This document shows positions 1 through 11,729 of a DNA stretch of 64,000 bases, one piece after another. Position numbers and translations under genes: made by a program. The stretch comes from Adiantum capillus-veneris (lineage: Eukaryota; Streptophyta; Polypodiopsida; Polypodiales; Pteridaceae), in the NCBI GenBank assembly GCA_014529385.2, contig CM043962.1, positions 53,399,905 to 53,463,904 on the forward strand. Reading direction: 5' to 3'. Position 1 is the first letter of the stretch. Every line of letters starts with the position of its first letter. The notes below the pieces were generated by a model. It searched no databases and was not told the DNA's origin. It saw only the letters and a program-made list of their open reading frames with translations.

Positions 1-1
1 G

Positions 2-3000
2 GAGATAGTCTTTCCAGATTCAGTGAAGGCTATGTTTCTCTTAATCACTTTGCCAGACAGTTGGGATACTTTTCGTACAACGTTAAGTAATTCTGTTGTG
101 CCAGAAGGTCTTACAAGTGCCAATGTAGAAGGAAGCTTGCTCACAGAGGAAGTAAACAGGAAGAACATTGACAAAGGCAAAGGCAATAGCGCTTTGGTCG
201 TTCGAGGGAGACAACAGTTTAAAGAAAAGAAGGGTAAGAAGGCACAAAACCGAAGTAAGTCTCGTGATTCGAAGTCAAAGGATGACATAGAATGCTACCA
301 TTGTGGCAAGAAGGGTCACATGAAGCGAGACTGTACGAAGTGGAAACAAGAAAAAGGCAAAACAAAGAGTTCTGAGCAAGATGAAAAGAAGAGTTCAGTG
401 AAGATTGAAGAGGTGAATGTCACAAGATCTGGTTCAGATAGTGATTCTGGTATAGCAGCTGGTGACATCTTCCTTACAAGCAATCTTGATTCTGTTTTCT
501 TGACTGCAGAGGATGGACATGCTATGAGTGATTGGATTATCGACTCAGGGGCATCTTTACATGTTTCTCCGCACAAAGAGTGGTTTACATCATATGTGGC
601 TACTAAAGATTATGTCAAACTTGGCAATGAGCAGGTTTGTGACATACTTGGAGTGGGAGATGTGCAGTTGAAGTTTCAGAATGGCTCTTCTTTATGGCTC
701 AAGAATGTCAGACATGTTCCAGCAATCCGAAAGAGCTTGATTAGTACAAGGAAGTTGGATGATGCGGGTTATGTGACAATTTTTGGGAACAGCGCTTGGA
801 AGATCTCCAAAGGTTCGATGACTATAGCACATGGCAGCAAGTCAGGAACTCTGTACACTTTACATGTTTCAGAGGTTAAAAACCATGTAATTAATGTGAT
901 TGAGCAGCCAAGTGTGTCACTGTGGCATCGTAGGTTGGGACATATGTCAAAAAGAGGAATGGAAATACTTTCTCATTATGGTTATTTGCCTGGGTTTTCA
1001 TTTCAAGATTTCGAGTTTTGTGAGCATTGTGTTTATGGTAAACAAACACAGGAACCGCACAGATCAAAGAGGAATCGTAGGGACGAACGGTTAGCTCTTG
1101 TACACAGTGATCTATGCGGACCAATGCCTAGTTTGTCACTAGGGGGAGCAACGTACTTTTGTACATTCATAGATGACTATTCTCGCAAAGTATGGGTTTA
1201 CTTCTTGAAGCACAAGGATGAGGTGCTCAAGGTCTTTAAGACATTCTTGCAGCTGGTGGAGAATCAGAGTGGTCAGAAGCTGAAGTGCTTGAGAACTGAC
1301 AATGGTGGAGAGTACGTTTCCAAAGCTTTTCAAGACTTTTGTGAAACAAAAGGGATTAAGCGGGAACTTACTGCACCATATAATCCTTCACAGAATGGGG
1401 TTGCAGAACGTATGAATAGGACCATACAAGAGAAGGTCAGAAGCATGTTGTCAAATGCTGAGTTGCCTAATGGATTTTGGGCGGAAGCAGTGGCTACAGC
1501 AGTCCATTTGATCAACAGGTCTCCTAGTAGGGTTCTGGATAAGAGTGCAGTGGCTGAGATGCTATGGACAGGCAAGGCACCTTCGTATAAGCATCTCAGA
1601 GTCTTTGGTTGTGAAGCTTATAGCCATATTCCTAAGGAGTTCAGAAATAAGTTAGAACCAAAGAGCAAGACGTGTATATTTCTTGGCTACGGAGAATCGG
1701 GCGAGATGGGTTACCGGCTTTGGGATCCTGAGTCCAGAAAGCTTATTCGTAGCAATGATGTGCATTTCAATGAAGCCAAGTTTCACGCTAAGCCAGAGAA
1801 GACAGAGGAGATCAGAAGAGTTGTCTTCAGGGAAGATGGACCTAGTCTTCAGGATCAGGAACAGCCTATATTGGCTAGAGAGGCAGAATCAGTTGTGGTG
1901 AGACGTTCTGAGCGTGTCTCCAAACCACCTGATCGTTATGTGCCATCTCTAAATTATGTCATGCTCACAGATTGCGGAGAACCATCTTGTTACAAGGAAG
2001 CATTACAAGTGGTTGACTCGAAAAAATGGCAGTTGGCCATGCAGTCAGAGATGACAGCTCTTCATAAAAACCAGACATGGAAGTTGGTTAAATTACCACA
2101 GGGCAAAAAGGCTCTACCTTGTAAATGGGTTTACAGGTATAAGATCACCGCTCATGATAGTCAGCCAAAGTACAAAGCAAGGCTTGTTGCCAAGGGCTTT
2201 AAGCAAGAACAAGGCATTGACTTTGATGAAGTCTTCTCTCCAGTGGTCAAGATGACTACATTGAGATGCTTTCTTGCATTGGTTGCTATATTGGATTTGG
2301 TGTTGCACCAAATGGATGTCAAGACAACGTTCTTGCATGGTGATTTAGATGTGGAAATTTACATGCAGCAGCCAGAAGGGTTTGTTGAGAAAGGCATGGA
2401 ACATTTGGTATGCCAGTTGTTAAAGAGTCTTTATGGCTTAAAACAATCACCGAGGGCATGGTACCATAAGTTCCACCAGTTTATGCTTTCTCAAGGCTAC
2501 AAACGTAGTGAGTTCGATCACTGTCTATATACAAAGAAGGCTAAGGATGGCAGTTGGCTGATCCTTATTTTGTATGTGGATGACATGTTGATTGCTGGCA
2601 AACACTTGGAAGAAATTTCAGCTTTGAAGTCAAAGATGGCAAAATCGTTTGACATGAAAGACATGGGTGAGGCAAGTCATATACTTGGTATGCGCATTGA
2701 GAGAGACAGATCAAAGAAGTTGATTTGGTTATCTCAAACACAGTATATTGACAAGGTTTTGCAACGTTTCAATATGGAGAAGGGAAAGGCATTGAGTGTT
2801 CCATTGCCACCATATGTGAAACTTAGCAAACAAGATTGTCCTGTGTCTGAGGAAGAAAAGGCTGAAATGGATAAGATTCCATATGCGTCTGCAGTGGGTA
2901 GTTTGATGTATGCAATGATTGCTACACGTCTGGATATTGCATTTGCAGTGGGAGTGGTTAGCAGATATATGTCAAATCCCAGCAAGAAACATTGGGAGGC

Positions 3001-3532
3001 AGTGAAAGGTATCATGAGATACTTAAAACATACAAAGAGTATGCGCATATGCTATGGTAGTCAGGATTTGAGTGTCAGAGGATACACTGACTCAGATTAT
3101 GCAGGAGACTTGGATAAGAGGAGATCTACATCAGGCTATGTCTTTACATTGGATGGAGGTGCCATATCATGGCGATCTCGATTACAAGATTGTGTTACGC
3201 AGTCTACTACAGAAGCTGAGTATGTTGCAGCAAATGAGGCATGCAAAGAAGCTATTTGGCTTGGTAGATTGGTTGCAGACTTGGGAATCAAAGTAGATAT
3301 GCCAGAGTTATATTGTGATAGTCAAAGTGCTATACAATTGGCAAAGAATCCAGTGTTCCATTCGAAGACTAAGCATATTGATGTCAAATATCACTTCATT
3401 AGGGAAGTACTTGAAGACAAGCAGATACAACTGCTGAAGATCCACACCAAGGACAATCCTGGTGATCTACTCACAAAGGGACTTCCAGGAGAGGGCTTTG
3501 TGCATTGTCGTGAGTTATTGGGCATTGGATAG
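2..3532 (+). CDS. Ty1/copia gag-pol polyprotein, 5' end outside the window
   Basis: The frame is already open at the window edge, so the first in-window ATG (23) is not the real start and the Gag N-terminus is missing. In order it holds a Gag end with a CCHC knuckle (CYHCGKKGHMKRDC, near 292), a retroviral-type aspartic protease (IIDSGAS, near 538), a pre-integrase HHCC region, an integrase core (HSDLCGP, TDNGGEY and NGVAERMNR as the D, D, E sites), a copia reverse transcriptase with YVDDM (near 2572) and an RNase H ending in TDSDYAGD and STTEAEY blocks. The 1177 codons have no stop or frameshift, so this copy could be coding-competent if its left half is intact. It makes the particle, cleaves the polyprotein, copies RNA to DNA and integrates it. 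Confidence 0.93.
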   Translation, partial: EIVFPDSVKAMFLLITLPDSWDTFRTTLSNSVVPEGLTSANVEGSLLTEEVNRKNIDKGKGNSALVVRGRQQFKEKKGKKAQNRSKSRDSKSKDDIECYHCGKKGHMKRDCTKWKQEKGKTKSSEQDEKKSSVKIEEVNVTRSGSDSDSGIAAGDIFLTSNLDSVFLTAEDGHAMSDWIIDSGASLHVSPHKEWFTSYVATKDYVKLGNEQVCDILGVGDVQLKFQNGSSLWLKNVRHVPAIRKSLISTRKLDDAGYVTIFGNSAWKISKGSMTIAHGSKSGTLYTLHVSEVKNHVINVIEQPSVSLWHRRLGHMSKRGMEILSHYGYLPGFSFQDFEFCEHCVYGKQTQEPHRSKRNRRDERLALVHSDLCGPMPSLSLGGATYFCTFIDDYSRKVWVYFLKHKDEVLKVFKTFLQLVENQSGQKLKCLRTDNGGEYVSKAFQDFCETKGIKRELTAPYNPSQNGVAERMNRTIQEKVRSMLSNAELPNGFWAEAVATAVHLINRSPSRVLDKSAVAEMLWTGKAPSYKHLRVFGCEAYSHIPKEFRNKLEPKSKTCIFLGYGESGEMGYRLWDPESRKLIRSNDVHFNEAKFHAKPEKTEEIRRVVFREDGPSLQDQEQPILAREAESVVVRRSERVSKPPDRYVPSLNYVMLTDCGEPSCYKEALQVVDSKKWQLAMQSEMTALHKNQTWKLVKLPQGKKALPCKWVYRYKITAHDSQPKYKARLVAKGFKQEQGIDFDEVFSPVVKMTTLRCFLALVAILDLVLHQMDVKTTFLHGDLDVEIYMQQPEGFVEKGMEHLVCQLLKSLYGLKQSPRAWYHKFHQFMLSQGYKRSEFDHCLYTKKAKDGSWLILILYVDDMLIAGKHLEEISALKSKMAKSFDMKDMGEASHILGMRIERDRSKKLIWLSQTQYIDKVLQRFNMEKGKALSVPLPPYVKLSKQDCPVSEEEKAEMDKIPYASAVGSLMYAMIATRLDIAFAVGVVSRYMSNPSKKHWEAVKGIMRYLKHTKSMRICYGSQDLSVRGYTDSDYAGDLDKRRSTSGYVFTLDGGAISWRSRLQDCVTQSTTEAEYVAANEACKEAIWLGRLVADLGIKVDMPELYCDSQSAIQLAKNPVFHSKTKHIDVKYHFIREVLEDKQIQLLKIHTKDNPGDLLTKGLPGEGFVHCRELLGIG

Positions 3533-3616
3533 ATGGCAGCCATGTAAATCTTTGTACATTTATGTTCATAGATTTATAGTTACTTAAAGTGCCACATTGG
3601 ACTTTAAGTGGGAGGT

Positions 3617-3786
3617 TGTTGGGATTAAAGCCCAAGTGGCCTCTTATGCGGATATGGCCGGCCGCCCGCCTAACTCACTTACCTCTAACTCTTTGTATAT
3701 ACTAACTTATTCTTTGTGAATACTAAGGATTTGGGAGATAACCCTTCTAACAGTTCTCTGCGTACTGTGTACTGTGTAAGCTCACT
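3617..3786 (+). repeat. 3' LTR (start) of the left-edge copia element
   Basis: A purine-rich tract (AAGTGGGAGG) directly precedes TGTTGGGATTAAAGCCC at 3617, as expected for a polypurine tract followed by a TG-starting LTR, 84 bases after the gag-pol stop. The right end is uncertain: the sequence runs into a GTGTGTGTGAGAGAGAG tract near 3785-3803 and then into the truncated second copia. The left LTR lies outside the window, so the length cannot be checked by alignment. Confidence 0.6.
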
Positions 3787-3831
3787 GTGTGTGTGTGAGA
3801 GAGAGTCGACCCACGCTCCGCTCCGCGACTT

Positions 3832-5506
3832 CAGATGCTAGAGTGAAAAGGAGTGACCCAGGACCGCGCAGATCTAATAGAGTCAGAAATCCAGTTCAGA
3901 AATTGACTTATGATGGATATCTAGCACATCACCAAGCCTACATGGCTAAGGTGATACAAGATGTGGAGCCCACATGTTTTGAGGATGCAGTTGGAAATGT
4001 GCATTGGGATGATGCAATGAATGAAGAGATGGATGCATTGGAAGCAAACGACACATGGGAGTTGGTGCCATTGCCAAGTGGCAAGAAAGCTATTGGCTGT
4101 AAATGGGTGTATAAAACCAAGCATAAGGATGATGGTAACATTGAGCGTCGCAAGGCAAGGCTGGTCGCAAAGGGTTATGCACAAACGTATGGCATAGACT
4201 ATGAGGAGACCTTTGCTCTAGTGGTAAAGATGACGACTGTGAGAGCTGTCATAGTAGTGGCTGCATCTAAAGGATGGATTATGCATCAAATGGATGTAAA
4301 GAATGCCTTCTTGAATGGTGAGTTGCAAGAGGAAGTGTATATGGATCAGCCACCTGGTTATGTCGATCCAGGTTACCCAGATTATGTATGCACACTTCTC
4401 AAAGCTTTGTATGGTTTGAAGCAGGGCTCTAGAGCATGGTATGACAGGATTGCCAAGTATCTTGTCAGTATTGGTTTTAGGAGAGCTCATGCTGATCATT
4501 CACTCTATGTACGTGAGAGTGATGTGGGGATTGTGGTCATTACCATATATGTAGATGACTTTATTATTGTTGGTGACAATGCTATGGAGATTGACCATGT
4601 GAAGGGTCTTCTCAAACAGGAGTTTGAAATGAAAGATTTAGGCGAGTTGCGCTACTTTCTTGGCATTGAGGTGATCACGACTCCAGAGGGTGTATGGCTA
4701 TCACAGAGACAGTATGCTTTGGACATGTTGTCAAAGTATGGTATGGCTGATTGTAAGCCAATTTCTATTCCCTTGGATGTGAATGCAAAGCTGAGTGCAG
4801 AGAAGGGTGATGTTGTTGAGGATGTCAACATGTACAGGAAGATTGTGGGTAGTCTAATCTACTTGACTATCACGAGGCCAGACTTGAGCTACAGAGTAGG
4901 CTTGGAGAGTCAGTTCATGCAGCTTCCGAGGAAGCCACATTTGGATGGAGTACGACGCATACTTAGGTATGTGCAAGGTACTCTTGACTATGCATTGTTC
5001 TATGCAGCAGATGCACCATTAGCATTGTATGGGTATACAGATGCAAATTGGGCAGGTATCATTGTTGATAAGAGATCTACGAGTGGCTTCATGTTCTCTT
5101 TTGGGAGTTCTGTTGTTACTTAGAGCAGCAAAAAGCAGCCTACAATTGCTTTATCGAGCACAGAGGCCGAGTACAGAGGTGCAGCAGTTGCGGCGTGCGA
5201 GGTATCTTGGCTACGCACATTAATTGAGGACTTGGGAGTGTAGGTGGACCAGCAAATTTTCATCCATTGTGACAACCTCACCAGCATGCAGTTGGCTAGG
5301 AACACAATGTTCCATGCCAGGACCAAACACATAGAGGTCCATTACCACTACGTTCGAGAGCGAGTGTTGGCGGGCGACATCGACTTGGTCTACGTCAGCA
5401 CACAGAAGCAGATAGAGGATATCTTTACCAAGGCCCTCGGAGCTGAGAAGCTTCGATGTTTTCGGACTATGCTTAGACTCTGCGACATGCAGAGCTCGAG
5501 GGGGAG
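3832..5506 (+). pseudogene. 5'-truncated copia pol (RT and RNase H) pseudogene
   Basis: This is a close relative of the intact element at 55994-61230; similarity begins abruptly at about 3832, in the linker before reverse transcriptase. Present are the RT domain (YVDDF where the intact copy has YVDDL) and most of RNase H. Nonsense changes relative to the intact copy are a Trp codon to TAG at 5121-5123 and a Gln codon to TAG near 5240; the frame then resumes to 5534. A small indel near 5470 changes the C-terminus. Protease and integrase are absent, so it cannot be autonomous. The stop changes (TGG to TAG, CAG to TAG) are transitions typical of methylated repeat decay. Confidence 0.85.
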
Positions 5507-5828
5507 TGTTGAGATGTCGAGCTCTACACCTTGAGCTAGCATCCACTACGGGTCTTGGCCGCTTACGGCATTTACTCACTGACGCGTTAGGTGACCGACA
5601 CGGAGGATCTTTGCCAGTGATTCTACAGCTGGACTACACTTATAGTGCCAGCCTAGTACGCTTCTAGTGAGTTCACACTTAGTGACCGCATGTACATATG
5701 TGCTACTTTTCAGCTTTAGCACTTAGTCATTTTGTACTCTCTTTTCTGTGAAGAAGAAGAAGAAGCTTTCCATCTCTGTGTGCTTTGTGCTTGTCTTGTG
5801 TAGCTCTCTTGCATCCTCATTCTTTACA
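5507..5828 (+). repeat. 3' LTR of the truncated copia element (322 bp)
   Basis: It begins TGTTGAGATG after a GAGGGGGAG polypurine tract and ends TTCTTTACA. It matches in length and sequence the two LTRs of the intact element (55994-56315 and 60909-61230, opposite strand). The next base belongs to the LTR of element Y, so this copia abuts the very edge of Y. Confidence 0.88.
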
Positions 5829-6695
5829 GTTAGCAGCAAGCTAACTCGGATATCATTTTTCAGAGCTTTCATTGTAAATAAATTTATTCTTTTGATGAAT
5901 TGAGAATATTGTGACTCCTAATTTCTAGATAAACATTGTAATTGATGAGCCGGGGCTACAAGCTTTCAGATTGTATCTTTAGTTAGAGCTCCCAGATTAT
6001 TAGTTTTGACCTCCAAAAACCTTGGCTAAGGTATAAAAGCCAATTTTTGTAAGTTTTGTATAATAGAAACATAGCATGAGCTAACAACTCTCATTTCTCT
6101 CCTTCTTGCGCTTCCTACTCTCTCCTCGGTTGTCACATTGCAGTCGCGTCTGTTGCATTGCAACCGCAGTTAAGAGCTCTACACATTGACGTAAGCATTT
6201 CACGGTATTTGTAACTTTTGGTGTCGTCAACCCACAGCCTAATTTCATCATAAGAATGAATTTTAAGCTTTAAAATCAAAAACTAAGTATAATTGGGGCA
6301 TCATTGCTAAGCATTTAGATGCATTCTAGGTCGAAAATGACTAGGTCAAAAACTCATTGCTGTTCATAATCATGATTTTTGCACTTGACCTAAAGTGAGA
6401 TTTGAGACCATAAGCATCTTATAAACATGTCTTAGAAGTTGTTTTACGTTTGGATTTCATTTGACATTATAACGGTTGTGATTTGTTTACCGATGAGCGA
6501 TTAGCTTTTGGTGATTTCTATTTGAGTGTAGCTTGAGTTAGATGCGATTTATTTGTTGTTTTCCAAGAGACTAAAAACCTCTTGTAGCCTCTATGCACTA
6601 GTCGAGTCAGTTTATTCCTATGGATTGACAATTATATTCGTGTTTCTTGCTACGTCTGCAATAAGATACGAGTGAGGATAGACAGTTGTCCCACA
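5829..6695 (+). repeat. 5' LTR of element Y
   Basis: It aligns with the LTRs 21903-22821 and 27183-28074. Common landmarks are GTTAGCAGCAAGCTAAC at the start, GAGCCGGGGCTACAAGCTT, a TATA box (GGTATAAAAGCC, near 6030) and GTCCCACA at the end. The first base of the TG end is lost at the junction with the copia LTR. Confidence 0.8.
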
Positions 6696-6697
6696 TT

Positions 6698-6715
6698 TGG
6701 CACCTCTGCTGGGGA
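6698..6715 (+). other. Primer-binding site of element Y (tRNA-Asp type, degenerate)
   Basis: TGGCACCTCTGCTGGGGA sits two bases after the LTR end. It corresponds to the better-preserved site at 22824 in the sister element and resembles the complement of plant tRNA-Asp 3' ends, with a few mismatches. Confidence 0.65.
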
Positions 6716-6883
6716 TCGAAGATACCTAGAATAGGGAAAAACAGGAGCGTCTTGTAAAGTTATCCTTTAACTTCCTCTAGGATCTCCTAGAGTAAAAACT
6801 TTATTTTTCAAACTGCATAGCTTAAGATTGTCGTTTTTTGTTGTGAAGAGGTAGCTTGGAAGTAGGTTGTACTTGCTAAGTAC

Positions 6884-9595
6884 TGAGGCGGTCCGGGGCG
6901 GGCAACAATAAGAGCGGCCTCTAAACACCCTTCGAGGCTCCCGTGGTGCTCAATTGGGACTAGGGCAAGCACAATCAGAGACAACAACAACCCACAGCCA
7001 GAAACCAAACAACAAAAGGGGCACCACCTAGTTTTAGATGCGAACTAGGACGCACGTGATATCTCCTTGTACTCAAACGCACAAAGAGAGGGGAATGCAA
7101 GATAGCCACACACACCAAACACAAACATTCACCACGCCAGAGAGAGGTAAAGCACACAAATCAACTTGAGCAACTCAGTCTTAGCCTTAAAGACTAGATG
7201 CACACAAAGCTTGATGAGAAATAGAGAGACAACACAAAACTTGACCTTGTTGCCAATACACAAATTGTCTTAGGGTCACGGGAGCCCTCTCACCGAGCAC
7301 CCTCTTACAACTTAAAGTTTTGGCAAACAATTCAGCAAGCCCTCAAACCACCAATCATGAAATGGCACAACAAAATTCAAGGACAATATACCTTCAACCA
7401 CCTGATGAGCCAACTTATCAAATCAATTTGGAGAGAAGAGTCGTAGTTGCAGCATACAATTTCACCCAAAACTATGAATATTATTTATGGACAAGAGTAG
7501 GCTACATGTGTGATTGCAGAGTATAGTATCACTCCACTCCTCTAGATGGCATAACTAACTTCAGGCTTCTGCATGCACCTATGTGTAATGATGGAATAGA
7601 GCACTCACGATGCACACACTCTACACAACTAGGCTTGAAGAGTGGTGCATTATGTGTTGAGATTGGTGTGGTGTAGTGTGATCATGTGATCATTTACAAG
7701 GGAGAGAAGGGCTCTATTTATAGGTTTTAGAAGCCCCGATTTGGATTAGGCCTAATCAAGTTTATTTGAAGGAATAAAAGATTATGCATATTTTTAATTT
7801 TTTTAATGAGGGTGGGTCTCTCTTGTCCTTTGAGTCACATGGATGTGGGCTCAAGGGAAGAGAATTATTGAGGATGAAAGGAGAGAGGATTGAGTGAATA
7901 ATTTGGGAGTGCCTACTCTAGTAGAGGGTGCATTTTACAATAAGGTTAGTGGTTAGTAGTTAGTAATTATCACTAAAAAATATTTACAAAATCATTCACC
8001 AAATGGTGAGATATATGATGAGAAAAGTTAGACAAAGGGATGAGCTTGTAAAGAGAGGTTGAAGCTTTGGAGAAGTTGACATTCACCTCTTTACAGCACC
8101 GGAAGAAGAAGCAGTTAGCATGGCGAAGCAGTGCGTGTCGATGAAGCTATGTTATTTCAAACCTTGGAAAATTCATGATAAAAGCCTTCATTTGCAGAGG
8201 TTATCCTTGGATTTTTTCTGATTTTTTGAAGTTCTTTACAAAGCTGAAGAGAGTATGGTAATATGGACATATATGTAGAGAGAAAGGGGGACACATAGGG
8301 TGTAGAAATGGAGGATGAAGAGAGTATGGTAATATGGAGAGTTCTTTACAAAGCTGAAGAGAGTATGGTAATATGGACATATATGTAGAGAGAAAGGGGG
8401 ACACATAGGGTGTAGAAATGGAGGATGAAGGCTATGGAGGTATGAGAGATGTGGCAATGGTGAAGAGGGTGAATTAGGACATGGGAGTTGCAGGTTTGGG
8501 AGTGGGAAGGAGAGGGAGGAGTGTGTGTGAAAGAGGAAAATGATAAAGTGGAAGAGGGAGTGTGGCTGCATAGCATGGGAAAGCTGGGGTCCATCAATAA
8601 AATCATAGTTCACAACACGTAGCTCAAAACAATATGAAAAACTTTGAGGTGAAAGTTCAGCTCAGGAGCTACAACTTTTGTTTATATCACCTTTTCAAAT
8701 TCGGGGAGCATGTGATCTTTAAAAATTCAGCAAAACCAACTGTTTTTTCCACTGCACAAGGTCCTTGTGAGGTCCTTCTTTGGATGATTCTTTTGGATAC
8801 CTCCAAGAGTGAGCTCCCCATGGTACATGCATGCATGCCACATACCCTTCACCTTATTTGGTAGGTCTATCATTGAAGATATTGTTGAGATCATGATATA
8901 AGTGAATAGTACAACTAAGAAAATCAAATATTGAGGGGTCTAAAAAAATATGTACATGTCAAATATAAATAATATAGGTGGAAAAAATATAAAGGGGTCA
9001 AAATAAATCTCTCTCATTATAAGTCTACCATAAAAAGATGAATATTTTTTGTGGTCTAATTTATGAGAGTAATGGAGAATAGATGTAGGAAGGAAAAAAT
9101 CACAATAGTGAAAAAATATACACATAAATAAAACTAGTTTTTTTGGGATTTTGTTGGGATGGAGTTACACCAAAAATAAGAGAAGCTTGCATGAAACTAT
9201 TTTTATATGGAATAAAGAGTATGCAAAATGGTAAGAAAAAATATGGTAATGGTGAGTCAATATACATAACATAAATAACACACACCTAAGTATAAATATT
9301 TAAATAAATACCAAAATAATTATGAAAAATCCTTTTATTTAGGCCCTATATACAATGAAATATCTACACACAAATGGGCCATAACATACTCATATATATT
9401 TTTATTTTTTATTTTTTTGGCTCAACTAGCCCAGTGACTAGCTAATTGAGGGTTTTTAAGAAAATATGGAGAAAGTCCCTAACTCACACACGCCTATGTA
9501 CAATGAAATGGTAGGGATAACCAAAATGTTTGAGTGATTTGATAGGGTGAGGTAGCTTAGTATGGCAATTATGGAAGACCGAAAAACGGCTATCA
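6884..9595 (-). mobile_element. Solo LTR (2.7 kb), copy 1, in element Y
   Basis: On the minus strand it starts TGATAGCCG and ends CCTCA, flanked by the duplicated tetramer GTAC (6880-6883 and 9596-9599). A second copy lies at 44640-47242 in the opposite orientation with the same termini. There are no terminal repeats and no coding sequence. A TATA box (CTATAAATAG, minus strand 7713-7722) lies about 840 bases before the 3' end, as in a U3-R-U5 layout, so a solo LTR of a large retrotransposon is the best reading. A 110-bp tandem duplication (8231-8340, repeated from 8341) is absent from copy 2 and accounts for the length difference. An unusual LTR-less element is the alternative. Confidence 0.75.
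8231..8450. repeat. 110-bp tandem duplication inside solo LTR copy 1
   Basis: The unit beginning GTTCTTTACAAAGCTGAAG at 8231 is repeated, near-identical, from 8341. The matching stretch of copy 2 (about 45780-45895) has the unit once. Confidence 0.9.
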
Positions 9596-10113
9596 GTACC
9601 TTTTAGGATTAGGATTGTAGGATTGTAGAATTAGATTAAGATTTTGAAAATGATTGATGGACGAGACAAGCCTTAAGATCAAAGCTCAAAAAACCATAAA
9701 AAATAAGAAAATGAGTGTTTGTGGACACTTCCAACAACCCCAGTACAGTAGAATCTAGGAGTAGGGTAAGTAGAATCCAAGGTGGATTTCAGAACATTGC
9801 TCTCTCCCAAAGAATCAATTGTGAATTGTTATGTGAAGTTGCAGAATTTCAGGTCTACGGCTAGAAATAGCACCAGAAGACTGTCCACCACTCAATCGGA
9901 CTAGGAAATATGCTTTAAAAGTTGTATGAACCAGTGAGTACGATCAAGGACACATTGAGGTAAAAATTTCAAGGGTTTGCAAAAATTCAGATTATTTACT
10001 TTTTCTTGACATTTTAGGCCAAATTAAGTTTTGACTTGACTCAAAGGCTTAAAATAGCTCATGAAAAGACTATCCAGTGAAAAAGTTCAAAAACGTGCTC
10101 ATTTTAGGCCTAA

Positions 10114-10952
10114 AGTAAATAATCGTAATTATTTACTTTCAGCTCAAAAGTGACCAATGTTGATACCAGAGACTTTATGCATGTGTACAAACATCTTTTG
10201 TAAAGGCCAATAGAATTTGGATCCCCAAACTGACCAAAAATTTAGTAAAAACTAAATTCTGTACTGACTTTTGAGAGCTTGAGACCAAGCGAAACTTGAC
10301 TTATAGGCTTATATTGATGTGATAAACAAGTGTACATTCTCATTTGACCAAAAAGATGCAAAAAATTGCCATATGTAAATAATCACGATTATTTACTTTT
10401 GTCCCATTTTTCAACTTTTTTGACCAAGTCAGCATACCACTAGTTTTAGCATGTTATACTAAGCCCACAAATCAAATCTGGTAAGATTTGGATCATTGGA
10501 TTGAAAGTTGTGGCCAAATTGGCAAAGTCAGTCTGCAGACACAAAACTGTTGACCATTTGAACAGAAATTATCCAAACTTGATGAAACTTGGCTAGCGAA
10601 TTTAAGTTAAGCTGCTTAACATATCTCTGCCAAGATTGTGTCAAAAACTTGTAAAAAAATAGCAGGCAATTATTTACATCTGCTACAAAATTGGATATTT
10701 TTTCACATTTGAGTATACCACAAGGTCAAGCATATCAAGTAGACCACACAAATCAATTTTGGATCACAATTTTGAGACTTAAGCCAGATTCTTGAAAACT
10801 GAGTCTATGGACACGAAATAGTTGATAACTTGAACAAATTTTGTTCAAAGTGAGTGAAACTTGTCCAAAGACCTTAACAAGTTGCATACTTGGCAAAACA
10901 AGCCAAAAAGTGCAAAAATTTGAGAAAAGTAAGTAATCGTGATTATTTACTA
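10114..10952 (+). repeat. Degenerate tandem units with AT-rich palindromes in the leader of Y
   Basis: Palindromes of the form GTAAATAATCGTGATTATTTAC occur near 10114, 10375 and 10928, with a half-site near 10665. Spacing is about 260-280 bases. Surrounding phrases recur in each unit (a CACAAATCAA phrase, a GGATTGAAA phrase, AACTTG). The same array is better ordered in the sister element at 23514-24400. Confidence 0.7.
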
Positions 10953-11116
10953 CTGATACACAGAGATAGACGTTTTGACTTTTAAACTTGTACAATGTTA
11001 GACCAACAAAATACAAAGCCACCGGGCAATTTTGGGTTCAATCGGATCCAAATTGACACATGTTCACTCAGTTTCCAGAGTCCTTTGGCTTTTTGCAAAA
11101 GTAGAATCTGAACTCT

Positions 11117-11169
11117 CTCCCTCATCCGCTCTCTCTCTCTCGCTCGCTCGCTCATTTCCTGTTGAGAAC

Positions 11170-11243
<74 letters not shown>

Positions 11244-11638
11244 TTGCCTATACACAAACACACACACCCCACCTAGCCCCCCCTTGGTCCTCATCATCAA
11301 AAGCCCCCGCCCCTCACCCTCGCCGTCACCTTGCAGCACAAGTGGCCACGCTCATGGCCCGTCACTACTACAGGACAGAGACTCGGCTCCATGATCCCGT
11401 CACTTGGACCGCCTACCTGGGGGCTGCTCGTCATCTTCTTCACCCATTGACTCTCTCCCCTCCTCTTGTTTCTTGAGATACCATGCAGAGGATAATATCA
11501 CTCTCTCTCTCTCCTCACCCCGTCACCCCTCAGCCGCAACCTCCCTTGGCCTACCTAACTTCCCCACCTCTTTGACAAAACCCCCCCACTTCCCTTGCTC
11601 TCTGTTGGCCACGGGCCACCCCGAGCCACCAAAGCCTT

Positions 11639-11729
<91 letters not shown>

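Larger units (their letters stand above)
5829..11116 (+). mobile_element. Element Y: gypsy-like, leader-only remnant, same family as 21903-28074
   Basis: LTR, primer site and leader align collinearly with the complete gag-only element at 21903-28074 until about 11116. There the similarity stops and a CT-rich tract begins. A solo LTR (6884-9595) with a 4-base duplication interrupts it. No coding sequence for Gag or Pol remains. Its 3' half is missing or displaced. Confidence 0.75.

Noticed and set aside
3800-3832. GTCGACCCACG resembling a cloning adaptor at the copia junction
   Set aside because: Only about 11 bases match what I remember of such adaptors and the rest differs; chance or native sequence is more likely than vector contamination.
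6884-9595. Classification of the 2.7-kb unit as a DNA transposon
   Set aside because: No terminal inverted repeats, TG/CA ends, a 4-base duplication and an LTR-like TATA position favour a solo LTR.
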